Of a stretch of DNA of 64,000 nucleotides, positions 9,473 to 18,543 are shown in pieces. The DNA comes from Njordibacter sp937773555 (GTDB lineage: Bacteria > Pseudomonadota > Gammaproteobacteria > Pseudomonadales > Balneatricaceae): the NCBI RefSeq assembly GCF_047730085.1, contig NZ_CP159830.1:2170001-2234000 (forward strand), read 5' to 3'. Both the position numbers and the translations under genes were made by a program. How positions within the stretch are numbered: the stretch's first letter is position 1; each line of letters starts with the position of its first letter. The notes under the pieces were generated by a model. The model was given only the letters and a program-made list of their open reading frames with translations. It searched no databases and had not been told where the DNA came from.

Positions 9473-9941
9473 GTCGCACGGCGTGGTCAAAATTGCAGGA
9501 GTCGTTGAGCTCCCTAATGGTCTTGGCCTGTGTTGGGTGCATTAGGTTAGGCACCAGATCTGCTAACGGCTGCAATACATAGGCGCAGGTTAAAATATCT
9601 GGCCGGGGCACTTTAGCCTGTTCATCCACCCAATCACCAAACAACAATAAATCCATGTCTAGGCCATGACTGGTAGGCTTATGACGTGAATCTGCAGACC
9701 TTTGACGGCCATATTTAGTTTCAGTAGTACGGATCCAGGCCATCAGTTGTGGGTGACTCATTGGGCATTCAAAACCCACCACCATATTGAGAAAATCTGG
9801 CCCATCTATACCCACTGCTGGGGCCAGGTAGACAGGTGAAGCCTCTACACGGCCAAAGGCTGTCCTTAGCTCAAAAATGCCAGCTTCAAGGCTCGTTTGG
9901 GGCTCTATATTAGCCCCTAAACCTAAGTAAACATAGGTCAT
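9453..9941 (-). CDS. folK: 2-amino-4-hydroxy-6-hydroxymethyldihydropteridine pyrophosphokinase (HPPK)
   Basis: FolK transfers pyrophosphate from ATP to 6-hydroxymethyl-dihydropterin, the step before dihydropteroate synthase. Recognisable elements are YLGLGANIEP at the N-terminus, YLAPAVGIDGPDFLNMVV, the Mg-binding GLDMDLLLFGD, and the RPDILTCAYVLQPLADLVP segment. The 162-residue length is normal. It overlaps the folB stop by one base, so the two folate genes form a translationally coupled pair. The C-terminal tail extends over the end of the convergent cca gene. Confidence 0.94.
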   Translation of the reverse strand: MTYVYLGLGANIEPQTSLEAGIFELRTAFGRVEASPVYLAPAVGIDGPDFLNMVVGFECPMSHPQLMAWIRTTETKYGRQRSADSRHKPTSHGLDMDLLLFGDWVDEQAKVPRPDILTCAYVLQPLADLVPNLMHPTQAKTIRELNDSCNFDHAVRPTQHHF

Positions 9942-10300
9942 TATGCTGGCTTTTGGCCACGTTTAATCATTACACCGACATCGCGCGCATTGGCAATAGC
10001 ATCAGGTTTTCCTAGTTTAATACTCACAAACGGCACTGGGAATTCCGTTAAAATTAATGCTGCAATTTCTTCAGCCATGGTTTCTACAAGCAAAAACTCG
10101 CTTTGCTCTACGAACTCTGTGAGCCTGTCTGATACATCTTTGTAGCTCACAGTGCGGTCTATGTCTTCAGTGGCTGCAGAAGGACTAATGTCCACTGCCA
10201 TTTCTACATCTAACACCACCTTTTGGCGGATTTTTCGTTCCCAGTCAAAAATACCAATAACGGTGTCTACAGCTAAGCCATGTACATATACTGTGTCCAT
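9941..10300 (-). CDS. folB: Dihydroneopterin aldolase
   Basis: FolB cleaves 7,8-dihydroneopterin to 6-hydroxymethyl-dihydropterin and glycolaldehyde, supplying the substrate of the adjacent FolK. The frame shows DTVYVHGLAVDTVIGIFDWE with the conserved Gly-Ile, the VSYKDVSDRL stretch with the catalytic-region Tyr, the FLLVETMAEEIA helix containing the substrate-binding Glu, and a SIKLGKPDAI strand with the catalytic Lys. The length of 119 residues is typical. The folB-folK order matches reaction order, with a 35-bp gap from tsaD upstream. Confidence 0.95.
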   Translation of the reverse strand: MDTVYVHGLAVDTVIGIFDWERKIRQKVVLDVEMAVDISPSAATEDIDRTVSYKDVSDRLTEFVEQSEFLLVETMAEEIAALILTEFPVPFVSIKLGKPDAIANARDVGVMIKRGQKPA

Positions 10301-10335
10301 TGTGACCTCTTTTTATGTGGGTATTAATAACGTTA

Positions 10336-11370
10336 TTATTGAGCAACCACCGATAACTCATTTAACGGCCAGCGGGGTTTTACTTTAAGTGTTAGGTCGT
10401 CACACTGGCCCGCTGCCAAACGTTGAGCTCCAGCATAAGCAATCATTGCACCATTATCAGTGCAGTACTCTGGCCTTGGGTAATAGACCTTAGCGCGCAA
10501 TTTAGCGGTCTCTGCTGCTAGTTTTTCACGTAAGCTCAAGTTAGCACTAACGCCGCCAGCCATAACTAACGTAGAAAGCTTAGTTTGCTGCAGAGCCCGG
10601 CGACACTTAATGGCTAATGTATCCACAACAGCCTGCTGAAAAGCCACAGCAATATCAGCTTTGTCTTGCTCATCTAAACACTCTTGCTGTTTCTTAATGT
10701 CTTGAATAGCATAGAGTACAGCAGTTTTTAAGCCGCTAAAACTCATGTCTAAGCCAGGCCTATCTACCATCGGGCGAGGGAACTTAAACCGCGTCGCATC
10801 TCCTTGCAAGGCAAGGTTAGCAACCAAGGGGCCACCTGGATAATCTAAGTCCATCATTTTAGCCACCTTGTCGAAGGCTTCGCCAGCAGCATCATCTAAG
10901 GACTCACCGAGTAATTCGTATTCACCTAAAGATCGTACGTGCACCAATTGAGTGTGGCCACCAGACACCAATAATGCCACAAACGGTGGCTTAGGCGCAT
11001 TTTCTTCTAACATCGGTGCTAAAAGATGGCCTTCCATGTGATGCACCCCAATAGTAGGAAGATCCCACGCCATGCCTAAAGCACGTCCTGTGGCAGCACC
11101 CACCATTAACGCACCAATTAGGCCAGGGCCTGCAGTATAGGCCACGCCATCAACATCACCGTAAGCCAAGCCTGCCTTATTAAACACCTCACGCATTAAT
11201 GGTACTAGTTTGCGAATATGGTCACGAGAAGCTAACTCTGGCACTACGCCACCGTATTCCGCATGCACAGCTACTTGGCTGTAAAGTGCTTCAGACACTA
11301 TGCCCTTTTCGGTATCGTAGATGGCGACCCCTGTTTCGTCACACGATGTTTCTATGCCTAGTACGCGCAT
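10336..11370 (-). CDS. tsaD: tRNA N6-threonylcarbamoyladenosine transferase TsaD
   Basis: TsaD (formerly Gcp/YgjD) transfers threonylcarbamoyl from TC-AMP to A37 of ANN-decoding tRNAs, in complex with TsaB and TsaE. The N-terminal MRVLGIETSCDETGVAIYD, the metal-binding HHMEGH, VSGGHTQLV, the DDAAGEAFDKVAKMM segment and the C-terminal CTDNGAMIAYAG are all conserved. At 344 residues it is full length. It is divergent from rpsU across 280 bp, as in E. coli. Confidence 0.97.
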   Translation of the reverse strand: MRVLGIETSCDETGVAIYDTEKGIVSEALYSQVAVHAEYGGVVPELASRDHIRKLVPLMREVFNKAGLAYGDVDGVAYTAGPGLIGALMVGAATGRALGMAWDLPTIGVHHMEGHLLAPMLEENAPKPPFVALLVSGGHTQLVHVRSLGEYELLGESLDDAAGEAFDKVAKMMDLDYPGGPLVANLALQGDATRFKFPRPMVDRPGLDMSFSGLKTAVLYAIQDIKKQQECLDEQDKADIAVAFQQAVVDTLAIKCRRALQQTKLSTLVMAGGVSANLSLREKLAAETAKLRAKVYYPRPEYCTDNGAMIAYAGAQRLAAGQCDDLTLKVKPRWPLNELSVVAQ

Positions 11371-11503
11371 GAATATGCCAACTTTCTCAAATATTTAGTT
11401 AAGTAGGGCCAGAATTTTACCTTTCATCAAGCCTAATGACCACCTGTACCGGAGCGTTTTCCACCATCTTTGAAAAACACGTCTAACTTGATGAAAAATT
11501 GGC

Positions 11504-11533
11504 TTTACACTGGCCAACACATAAGAGTAAAAT
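11504..11533 (+). promoter_or_regulatory. Sigma70-type promoter for rpsU
   Basis: TTTACA (11504-11509) and TAAAAT (11528-11533) are separated by 18 bases and point toward rpsU. The roughly 110-base leader that would follow contains ACCTCCTTAGGT and a palindrome TTAAGATCTTAA, both able to fold. These could be involved in control of the macromolecular synthesis operon, but that is inference. Confidence 0.55.
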
Positions 11534-11650
11534 ATGCGGCCTTAATCAATTAGGAATACCTCCTTAGGTAGGCTTTTAAGATCTTAAGGAAGTGAATACA
11601 AAAACATTCGGATGGCTGCCTAATGCAGCCCCCCACAATTAGGTAAAGAT

Positions 11651-11866
11651 ATGCCAGCTGTAAAACTGAAAGACAACGAACCATTTGATATTGCTCTACG
11701 CCGCTTCAAACGCGCTTGTGAAAAAGCAGGTACTTTAGCAGACGTTCGCAAGCGCGAATTCTACGAAAAGCCAACCAGCGTTCGTAAGCGTCAAGCTGCT
11801 GCTGCTGTTAAGCGTCATGCTAAGAAGCTAGTACGCGAAAATCGTCGTCATGTTCGTTTGTACTAG
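11651..11866 (+). CDS. rpsU: 30S ribosomal protein bS21
   Basis: The protein is 71 residues, highly basic and ends in RENRRHVRLY. The N-terminal MPAVKLKDNEPFDIALRRFK is the bS21 signature. bS21 binds near the anti-Shine-Dalgarno region of 16S rRNA and assists initiation. AGGTAAAG precedes the ATG. It heads the rpsU-yqeY-dnaG-rpoD macromolecular synthesis operon; a terminator hairpin directly after it fits the known strong attenuation between rpsU and dnaG. Confidence 0.98.
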   Translation: MPAVKLKDNEPFDIALRRFKRACEKAGTLADVRKREFYEKPTSVRKRQAAAAVKRHAKKLVRENRRHVRLY

Positions 11867-11944
11867 GCTTTACACCTGATATAGAACCCTGCACGACCTG
11901 CTTTACAGCCTGATACCCAAGGGCTACTGAGCAAAGCCATACAT

Positions 11945-11972
11945 AGGGGCGGTTTTTCAGTTACCCGCCCCT
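11945..11972 (+). terminator. Intrinsic terminator/attenuator after rpsU
   Basis: A perfect 8-bp stem AGGGGCGG (11945-11952) pairs with CCGCCCCT (11965-11972), with a 12-base loop and a short T-rich tail (TTGTCGTTT). Its place between rpsU and yqeY/dnaG corresponds to the attenuator that lets bS21 be made in excess of primase in E. coli. The T-tract is weak, so partial read-through is expected. Confidence 0.75.
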
Positions 11973-12052
11973 TTGTCGTTTCTGACGTTTACGCATTTAG
12001 CGCAACCTAAGCAACACCCTAATTACTGAAACCAACATAGCGAGAACTCACC

Positions 12053-12499
12053 ATGTCCGATTTAAAGCTTCAACTTAAAGATGCTCAAAAACAAGCCATG
12101 CGTGACAAAAATAAACCTCGCCTAACCTGTATTCGCACTATGTTATCAGAATTTAAACGCATAGAAGTTGATGAGCGCATAGAGTTAGATCAAGCCCGCG
12201 GCTTAGCCGTACTCGATAAGATGCTCAAGCAACGTCGCGACTCTATCAGCCAGTACGAAGCTGCCAGTCGCCAAGACTTAGCTGATGTTGAGCACTTAGA
12301 AATAAATGTGATTCAGGAATTTCTACCTACCCCACTCACAGATGATGAAATAAGTGCCTTAATCACCCAAGCCATTAGCGATTCTGGTGCCAGTAGCATG
12401 CAAGATATGGGCAAAGTGATGGGTATTCTTAAACCACAGTTGCAAGGCCGCGCAGATATTGGCAAAGTAAGTGGTAAGATCAAAGCACAACTTGCTTAA
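12053..12499 (+). CDS. yqeY: GatB/YqeY domain protein
   Basis: This 148-residue protein belongs to the YqeY family, related to the tRNA-binding tail domain of the GatB amidotransferase subunit. Typical motifs are LKDAQKQAMRDKNKPRLTCIR near the N-terminus, DQARGLAVLDKMLKQRRDSI, and the terminal MGKVMGILKPQLQGRADIGKVSGKIK. It very commonly sits between rpsU and dnaG in non-enteric gammaproteobacteria. Its molecular role is not settled; a tRNA-related function is suggested by the family. Confidence 0.93.
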   Translation: MSDLKLQLKDAQKQAMRDKNKPRLTCIRTMLSEFKRIEVDERIELDQARGLAVLDKMLKQRRDSISQYEAASRQDLADVEHLEINVIQEFLPTPLTDDEISALITQAISDSGASSMQDMGKVMGILKPQLQGRADIGKVSGKIKAQLA

Positions 12500-12522
12500 G
12501 CTTTTATTAAAAGGCATACCAC

Positions 12523-14562
12523 TTGGCATCACGCATACCGCAATCATTTATCGATGACCTTCTAGACCGCACCGACATCGTCGATTTGGTAGATGGCCAC
12601 GTAAAGCTTAAAAAAACAGGTCGCAACTATTCTGCATGTTGCCCTTTTCATAAAGAAAAAACACCTTCCTTTAGTGTTTCCCCAGACAAGCAGTTTTATT
12701 ATTGCTTTGGTTGCGGCGCCGGGGGCAATGCCATCGGTTTTTTAATGCAGCTGGCAAACCTAAATTTCCCTGAAGCTGTAGAAGAACTTGCAGGCAAAGC
12801 TGGCCTCACAGTGCCCAAAGATGACAGCATCACTAGCAAAGCAGCATCTGCAGCTAGCCAAGCCAAAACTCAGGCACGCAATCAGGCTTATGACATACTT
12901 AACCAAGCCAGCCAATACTATCAAAGTCAGTTACGCCGCCACCCAGATCGACAAAAAGCAGTCACCTACCTTAAAGGTCGTGGGCTTAATGGCCAAATAG
13001 CACAGCGATTTGGCGTAGGATACGCGCCCACTGGTTGGCAAAACTTGATGCAAGAACTGGCGCCTAAAGCTGAACAAGAACAGGGTTTGATAGACGCTGG
13101 AATGGTGGTGGAGAAAGAAGAAAACAAACGCCGCTACGATCGCTTTAGGGACCGCATCATGTTTCCTATAAAAGACTACAAAGGCCGTATTATTGCATTT
13201 GGTGGGCGAGTACTCGGTGATGATAAACCCAAGTATCTAAACTCCCCAGAAACGGTAGTATTTCACAAACAAAAGGAACTTTATGGCCTCTATGAGGCCC
13301 GCCAACACGAACGCAACCTTAAGCGCATTATGGTGGTAGAAGGCTATATGGACGTTGTTGCGCTAGCGCAGCACAATATAAACTATGCGGTGGCTACCCT
13401 TGGCACCAGCACCAGCAGCTTTCATTTAGAACGCATCTTCAAATTAGTGAGCGAAGTGGTATTTTGTTTTGATGGCGACGCTGCAGGGCTTAAAGCTGCA
13501 GATCGCGCCATGCACACCTGCCTGCCTTATATGCAAGATGGCAGACAAGCCCGCTTCCTGTTACTGCCAGATGGTGAGGACCCAGATTCTCTAGTCCGCC
13601 AAGAAGGTAACGATAAGCTTACAGCGCGCATTGTAGATGCCACACCACTGAGTGACTTTTTGTTTCAACGTTTAGGCCAAGACCTAGACCCCCATAACCT
13701 AGAGCACAGAGCAAAGCTTGCCACCGACGCCAGCCCATTAATTGCAATTATCCCAAAGGGGATCATGCGCAGTATGATGCATGCACGACTCAGCAAAATT
13801 ACCGGCCTAGATAAAGATACGCTAGCAGAACTAAGTGCGCTAAAAGTGCCTACCCCTGCAACACGCTCTGAGCCAAACCCTACGCCAGCTGCAAACACAC
13901 AGGCCAGCAATAGCAGCCAGGCACCCAACATGGGGCCTGCAGGAGATTCAGATCAAAACAGTACCCATGATTACGCTGATTATCACATCACCGAGGCTAA
14001 TCCAGACATAGCGGACAGCATTCAACACTGGCATGATGAACACCCTCATGCCCAGCCTTCTGAAGACCCCTCTCTTTTGTTAAGGCAGAACTTTAGTGCT
14101 GTTTTACCTAAGGTACAAAACCCTGCTCACGCTGCAATACGGATTATCCTACGACACCCAGAAGTGGTTGAACATGTCGATGAAATTCCCAGTCATTTAG
14201 CCGAATTGAAAATGCAAGATGCTGGGGTGCTCACTCAGTTGCTCAATACAGTGCAAGCTATGCACAAGGCTTTGAAACGCTGGCCAAACCCTGCAGAGTT
14301 GCACATTGAATGCGCCACTTGGGATGCTTGGCCCATGTTACGCCAATTAGCTGCTATGGAATCGTTACTGCCCCAAGGCAACTACCCTCAGCAGCTAGAC
14401 GAAGCTATTAGCCGCCTGCTAGGCCATCACTTTGATGAGCGATTTAACCAACTAATACACCTAGCATCACAGCCTAATGCCGATGCTAATACAAAAAAAC
14501 AGCTAAAAGACCTACTAAAAGAAAAAGAAGAGTTGCAAAACCGGCTGAAAAGTAGACAATAG
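12523..14562 (+). CDS. dnaG: DNA primase DnaG (TTG start)
   Basis: DnaG synthesises RNA primers at the replication fork. The zinc-binding domain (C-C-P-F-H then YYCFGCGAGGNAIGF, residues about 38-68), the RNA-polymerase/TOPRIM core (VVEGYMDVVAL and FCFDGDAAGLKAADR) and a C-terminal DnaB-binding helical domain are in order. A Ser/Asn/Pro-rich linker follows the core (about residues 445-485). At 679 residues it is longer than E. coli DnaG (581), mainly through this linker. The N-terminus aligns exactly with family members from the TTG at 12523 (MASRIPQSFIDDLL), so a TTG start is well supported. Confidence 0.97.
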   Translation: MASRIPQSFIDDLLDRTDIVDLVDGHVKLKKTGRNYSACCPFHKEKTPSFSVSPDKQFYYCFGCGAGGNAIGFLMQLANLNFPEAVEELAGKAGLTVPKDDSITSKAASAASQAKTQARNQAYDILNQASQYYQSQLRRHPDRQKAVTYLKGRGLNGQIAQRFGVGYAPTGWQNLMQELAPKAEQEQGLIDAGMVVEKEENKRRYDRFRDRIMFPIKDYKGRIIAFGGRVLGDDKPKYLNSPETVVFHKQKELYGLYEARQHERNLKRIMVVEGYMDVVALAQHNINYAVATLGTSTSSFHLERIFKLVSEVVFCFDGDAAGLKAADRAMHTCLPYMQDGRQARFLLLPDGEDPDSLVRQEGNDKLTARIVDATPLSDFLFQRLGQDLDPHNLEHRAKLATDASPLIAIIPKGIMRSMMHARLSKITGLDKDTLAELSALKVPTPATRSEPNPTPAANTQASNSSQAPNMGPAGDSDQNSTHDYADYHITEANPDIADSIQHWHDEHPHAQPSEDPSLLLRQNFSAVLPKVQNPAHAAIRIILRHPEVVEHVDEIPSHLAELKMQDAGVLTQLLNTVQAMHKALKRWPNPAELHIECATWDAWPMLRQLAAMESLLPQGNYPQQLDEAISRLLGHHFDERFNQLIHLASQPNADANTKKQLKDLLKEKEELQNRLKSRQ

Positions 14563-14718
14563 TATTACCACGGATCTTATAACGGTCCACGGCTATCGGG
14601 CGGCATGCTAGGCATCGCAAAAACAGTCCCATTACGGCTATCGTCTCGTGCAGGCTTCAAAAAGCACAAACTATCAGCTATTCCCTTATACTTTGTGGAA
14701 GAATTTTTGTTTTTCTAC

Positions 14719-14724
14719 TATAAT
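14719..14724 (+). promoter_or_regulatory. Putative -10 element upstream of rpoD
   Basis: A consensus TATAAT lies in the 208-bp gap between dnaG and rpoD, 47 bases before the rpoD start. No good -35 hexamer stands at the right spacing; the best candidate, TTGTGG, is 20 bases upstream. This could be an internal promoter for rpoD separate from the operon promoter. Confidence 0.4.
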
Positions 14725-14770
14725 GGGGCGCTGAAATTTTCAATATCCGTTCACTTACTAAAGGGTTGCC

Positions 14771-16579
14771 ATGGCCGCCAACGAACAGCAACAATCTCGC
14801 TTAAAAGAACTGATCACCAAAGGTCGTGAGCAGGGCTTTTTAACTTATGCAGAAGTTAACGATCACCTGCCGCAAAATATTGCCGACCCAGATCAAGTCG
14901 AAGATATTATCGGTATGATTAACGACATGGGGATCACCGTATCTGAGCAAGCGCCAGATGCAGAAACCTTACTTATGACAGACGGCGACTCTACGGATGA
15001 AGCCGCCGCTGAAGAAGCTGCTGCCGCATTGGCTGCTGTAGAAAATGAGGCAGGACGAACTACAGACCCAGTGCGTATGTACATGCGCGAAATGGGAACG
15101 GTAGAACTATTGACACGTGAAGGCGAAATCGTCATTGCTAAACGCATTGAAGAAGGCCTACGCGATGTGATGGCTGCTTTAGCTCATTACCCAGATAGTG
15201 TTATCACTATTATTGATGTCTATAAGCGCATCTTTACTGAAGAAGGCCGCTTAAGCGATCTTTTTAGTGGCTACATCGATCCAGATGGTGAGCCTAACCC
15301 GTCTCCAATTAATCCAACCACTGTCGTGAAGAGCGACAATGACGAAGAAGAAGAAGAAACGGACAACGGCCCAGATCCAATTGAAACAGCAGAACGTTTT
15401 GCCGAGCTAGAAGAACAGCTTGTAACGTCTCTTCTTGCTGTTGAAAAGCATGGCCGTGAAAGCCCACAAGCTAAAGAAGCGTATGCTCACCTTGGTTTTT
15501 TGTTCTCACCACTAAAGCTAGTGCCGAAGCATTTTGAATCTGTTGCTAAGTACCCACGCGGTGCCCTAGCCCGTATTCGGGCACAAGAAAAAATCATTAC
15601 CGTCATCTGCAACCGCAAAGCGAAAATGCCACGTGATGTTTTCCTTGCTCAGTTCCCTGGCAACGAAACTAACGTAGGTTGGGCAGACGAACTTATTGCC
15701 AGTGGCGAACCCTATGCGCCAGCAATCCGCCGCAACGCCGTAGATCTTCGTCGTGCACAACGTAAGTTGTCCATGGTGGTTGAAGAATCAGGCCTGAGCC
15801 TAAGCGAAATTAAAGACATCAATCGTCGCATGACCATGGGTGAAGTGCGCGCCCGCCGTGCGAAAAAAGAAATGGTGGAAGCTAACCTCCGTTTGGTTAT
15901 CTCCATTGCCAAGAAGTACACCAACCGTGGGCTTCAATTCTTGGATCTTATCCAAGAAGGCAACATTGGCTTGATGAAGGCTGTGGACAAGTTTGAATAC
16001 CGCCGGGGTTATAAGTTCTCTACTTATGCCACATGGTGGATTCGTCAAGCAATTACCCGCTCCATTGCTGACCAAGCCCGTACTATACGTATTCCAGTGC
16101 ATATGATTGAGACCATTAACAAGCTCAACCGTATATCTCGTCAAATGCTTCAGGAAATGGGCCGCGAGCCTACGCCAGAAGAACTAGGCGAGCGCATGGA
16201 AATGCCAGAAGAAAAGATTCGCAAAGTACTCAAAATTGCTAAAGAGCCTATCTCTATGGAAACCCCCATAGGTGATGATGAAGATTCAAGCTTAGGCGAT
16301 TTTATCGAAGACAGCTCTATGGATTCTCCTATCGACTCCGCCACAGGTGAAGGCTTAAGAGAAGCCACACGAGATGTATTAGCGGGCCTTACCCCTCGCG
16401 AATCTAAAGTGCTACGTATGCGTTTTGGTATCGAAATGAACACCGACCATACCCTAGAAGAAGTGGGCAAACAGTTTGATGTGACACGTGAACGTATCCG
16501 TCAAATTGAAGCCAAAGCACTACGTAAGTTGCGCCACCCAATGCGCTCTGATCACCTACGTAGCTTCATCGAAGACTAG
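14771..16579 (+). CDS. rpoD: RNA polymerase primary sigma factor RpoD (sigma70)
   Basis: This is the housekeeping sigma factor. Region 1.1 occupies about residues 5-80 (LKELITKGREQGFLTYAEVN) and region 1.2 starts at DPVRMYMREMG. An acidic non-conserved region (DNDEEEEETDNG) precedes regions 2.1-2.4, with FLDLIQEGNIGLMKAVDKFE and YKFSTYATWWIRQAI. Region 3 follows, then region 4.2 with TLEEVGKQFDVTRERIRQIE. The length of 602 residues is normal. AAGGG precedes the ATG. Confidence 0.99.
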   Translation: MAANEQQQSRLKELITKGREQGFLTYAEVNDHLPQNIADPDQVEDIIGMINDMGITVSEQAPDAETLLMTDGDSTDEAAAEEAAAALAAVENEAGRTTDPVRMYMREMGTVELLTREGEIVIAKRIEEGLRDVMAALAHYPDSVITIIDVYKRIFTEEGRLSDLFSGYIDPDGEPNPSPINPTTVVKSDNDEEEEETDNGPDPIETAERFAELEEQLVTSLLAVEKHGRESPQAKEAYAHLGFLFSPLKLVPKHFESVAKYPRGALARIRAQEKIITVICNRKAKMPRDVFLAQFPGNETNVGWADELIASGEPYAPAIRRNAVDLRRAQRKLSMVVEESGLSLSEIKDINRRMTMGEVRARRAKKEMVEANLRLVISIAKKYTNRGLQFLDLIQEGNIGLMKAVDKFEYRRGYKFSTYATWWIRQAITRSIADQARTIRIPVHMIETINKLNRISRQMLQEMGREPTPEELGERMEMPEEKIRKVLKIAKEPISMETPIGDDEDSSLGDFIEDSSMDSPIDSATGEGLREATRDVLAGLTPRESKVLRMRFGIEMNTDHTLEEVGKQFDVTRERIRQIEAKALRKLRHPMRSDHLRSFIED

Positions 16580-16591
16580 ACTTCGCTATAA

Positions 16592-16634
16592 CACTCACCC
16601 AGTTGCTTGGCAGCAAATGCCCTGCAACTGAGTG
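16592..16634 (+). terminator. Hairpin terminator after rpoD
   Basis: CACTCA plus CAGTTGC (16592-16606, with a two-base bulge) can pair with GCAACTGAGTG (16624-16634), followed by AAGTTTTAAG. The tail is only moderately T-rich. The position directly after the rpoD stop supports a role in ending the operon. Confidence 0.5.
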
Positions 16635-16736
16635 AAGTTTTAAGAACCCGCCTCAACGCATTTCAAGCTAACAATACCTAGCAAAATAACCACGACTCAT
16701 AAACCTATATTGTTCGAGTTAAATTAGCTATATTGC

Positions 16737-17738
16737 ATGATTGCTATATACACATTTCTTGATTGCATGCTTATGTCGTTCACCTTATCTAAATCAAGCA
16801 ATACCATAGGCATTGTGTGCGCTATTGGTGCTGGTATTTGTTTTTCTACGACAGACGTCACTATTAAGTTTCTTAGTGATGCCTATGCGCTGCATCAAAT
16901 TATTTTGCTGCGCTCTGCCATTGGCATGGGTGTCATTTTGATGATACTGATGGCGAGTTCTGGTGGTGTGAGGAGCTTGAAAACTAAACGCTTAAGGCGG
17001 CATCTGGTACGTGGCATTAGTGTAGTGTTGGCTAACATGTTGTTTTTCCTTGGGTTAGTAGCGATGCCTTTAGCAGATGCGGTGGCTTTATTCTTTATTA
17101 GCCCCAGTATAATTAGCTTATTCTCCATCATTTTTTTAAAAGAGTACGTCGGCCCACACCGCTGGTTTGCTATAGGTTTGGGGTTTGTGGGGGTGTTAAT
17201 TATGGTACAACCAGGCACTAACGAATTTGTGCTAGCGTCCTTATTACCCATTGGCGCTGCATTTTGTTATGCCACGCTGCACACGCTTACTCGCACTATG
17301 CGTGACACTGAATCAGCCTCCACTATGACCTTCTATATTCAGGTTACGTTTATCATTGTTAGCACTCTTATATGGATGCTAGTGGGGGATGGGCGATTTA
17401 ACGACCCAAGTAGCCCCTCTCTAAATTTCCTTCTGAGGCCCTGGGGACCATGGGAATATAGCGACTTTAAGCTATTTATTTTGCTGGGTGCAGGAAGCAC
17501 TTTGGGTGGTTATCTTATTAGCCAAGCCTACCGACATGCAGAAGCGGCTTTGGCAGCTCCGTTTGAGTACATTGCTCTACCCTTAGCCATGTTTTGGGGG
17601 CTAGTAGTGTTTGATGAGTGGCCCAACAATATTACTCTAATTGGGAGCAGCTTTATCTTAGCTTCAGGTCTTTACACCCTATACCGAGAAACACGCCACC
17701 CACACAAGCCGCAAATGGCAAGGGCACATGAACGCTAA
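16737..17738 (+). CDS. EamA/DMT-superfamily transporter
   Basis: This is a polytopic inner-membrane protein of about 333 residues with ten predicted hydrophobic helices in two homologous halves, the pattern of EamA (drug/metabolite transporter) permeases. The first half opens GIVCAIGAGICFSTTDVTIKFL. The loop PLADAVALFFISPSIISLFS and the later QAYRHAEAALAAPFEYIALP are the repeated EamA signature positions. The substrate cannot be told from sequence; members export or import amino acids, nucleotide-like compounds or metabolites. ATG 16737 and ATG 16773 are both possible starts and neither has a clear ribosome binding site. It converges on the VF530-family gene with a 35-bp gap. Confidence 0.8.
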   Translation: MIAIYTFLDCMLMSFTLSKSSNTIGIVCAIGAGICFSTTDVTIKFLSDAYALHQIILLRSAIGMGVILMILMASSGGVRSLKTKRLRRHLVRGISVVLANMLFFLGLVAMPLADAVALFFISPSIISLFSIIFLKEYVGPHRWFAIGLGFVGVLIMVQPGTNEFVLASLLPIGAAFCYATLHTLTRTMRDTESASTMTFYIQVTFIIVSTLIWMLVGDGRFNDPSSPSLNFLLRPWGPWEYSDFKLFILLGAGSTLGGYLISQAYRHAEAALAAPFEYIALPLAMFWGLVVFDEWPNNITLIGSSFILASGLYTLYRETRHPHKPQMARAHER

Positions 17739-17773
17739 CCCATTAAACTGAGTTAAATAAACCCATCCATTAA

Positions 17774-18397
17774 CTAGGACTTGAACTTGTTACGCGAACT
17801 GGCCCAAGGATCAAGATTACCTGCCCCACTAGTTTTAACACGCCCTTCTACTGTAGCTTTAGCATCTGACTTAGACTTAGGTTCAGGTTTCCAAGGAGAC
17901 TTTTTTTCAGCAGATATAGGCTCAGGTTTCCAAGACGATTTTTCTACAGCCTTTGACCCAGGTGTATCATTACTTCTGGACCTAGGCTTAGCGGCACTGC
18001 TGCCAGTACGCCCAGCTAGCCTGTCATATTCATTAGCCTTCGTTTCACGTTTTTCACGCACCCGCTCTGCATCTTCTAGGCTTAGTTCAAAGGGGGCACC
18101 TACAACTTGACCTTCAGGGATGATACGGTCACGAGGGGGCAGCTCAAATTGATCACTGGACACCTTTGGCAAACTTTTAAACTTATACAAATAAAAGGCT
18201 TCAACTTTCTCACGAGCCCACTGTGTTTTCTTTAAGAATTTAACGCTAGAATCAATACTGGGGTTGGTTTTAAAGCTATGGATATACAAATATGCATGAA
18301 GAATTTCAAAGCCATAATGATCCACAATTTCTGTGAGCATCGATTTCAAGTTCAAACCATGCAGAGGGTTATTGTGGTAATTAATTTCGTCAGACAT
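17774..18397 (-). CDS. VF530-family (DUF2132) protein with low-complexity C-terminal tail
   Basis: Residues about 5-75 (HNNPLHGLNLKSMLTEIVDH, then NPSIDSSVKFLKKTQWAREK) match the small VF530/DUF2132 family, named after a Vibrio fischeri protein with a DNA-binding-like fold and no established function. Family members are usually only 70-100 residues. Here a 130-residue Ser/Lys/Pro-rich tail follows, including two near-copies of a block ending PWKPEP or SWKPEP. The tail is probably disordered. The ATG at 18397 is preferred to a TTG 12 bases upstream. A role in nucleic-acid binding is only suggested by the fold. Confidence 0.75.
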   Translation of the reverse strand: MSDEINYHNNPLHGLNLKSMLTEIVDHYGFEILHAYLYIHSFKTNPSIDSSVKFLKKTQWAREKVEAFYLYKFKSLPKVSSDQFELPPRDRIIPEGQVVGAPFELSLEDAERVREKRETKANEYDRLAGRTGSSAAKPRSRSNDTPGSKAVEKSSWKPEPISAEKKSPWKPEPKSKSDAKATVEGRVKTSGAGNLDPWASSRNKFKS

Positions 18398-18543
18398 GCC
18401 TAGTTGCACCTAATATAATTCATTGTTTAAATTATACCTCATTGCAGACGTAGATGGAGAATAGCCAACCATATCTCTGGCCTAACTCTAGGCGCACCTG
18501 TTGACACATCACCAGCTTACCTCAAGAAGCAGGAGTTACACCC

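Noticed and set aside
14605..14829. Open frame of 74 residues before rpoD
   Set aside because: It overlaps the rpoD start and promoter-like sequence and shows no domain pattern.
15800..16144. Minus-strand frame of 114 residues inside rpoD
   Set aside because: Antisense shadow of conserved sigma region 2.
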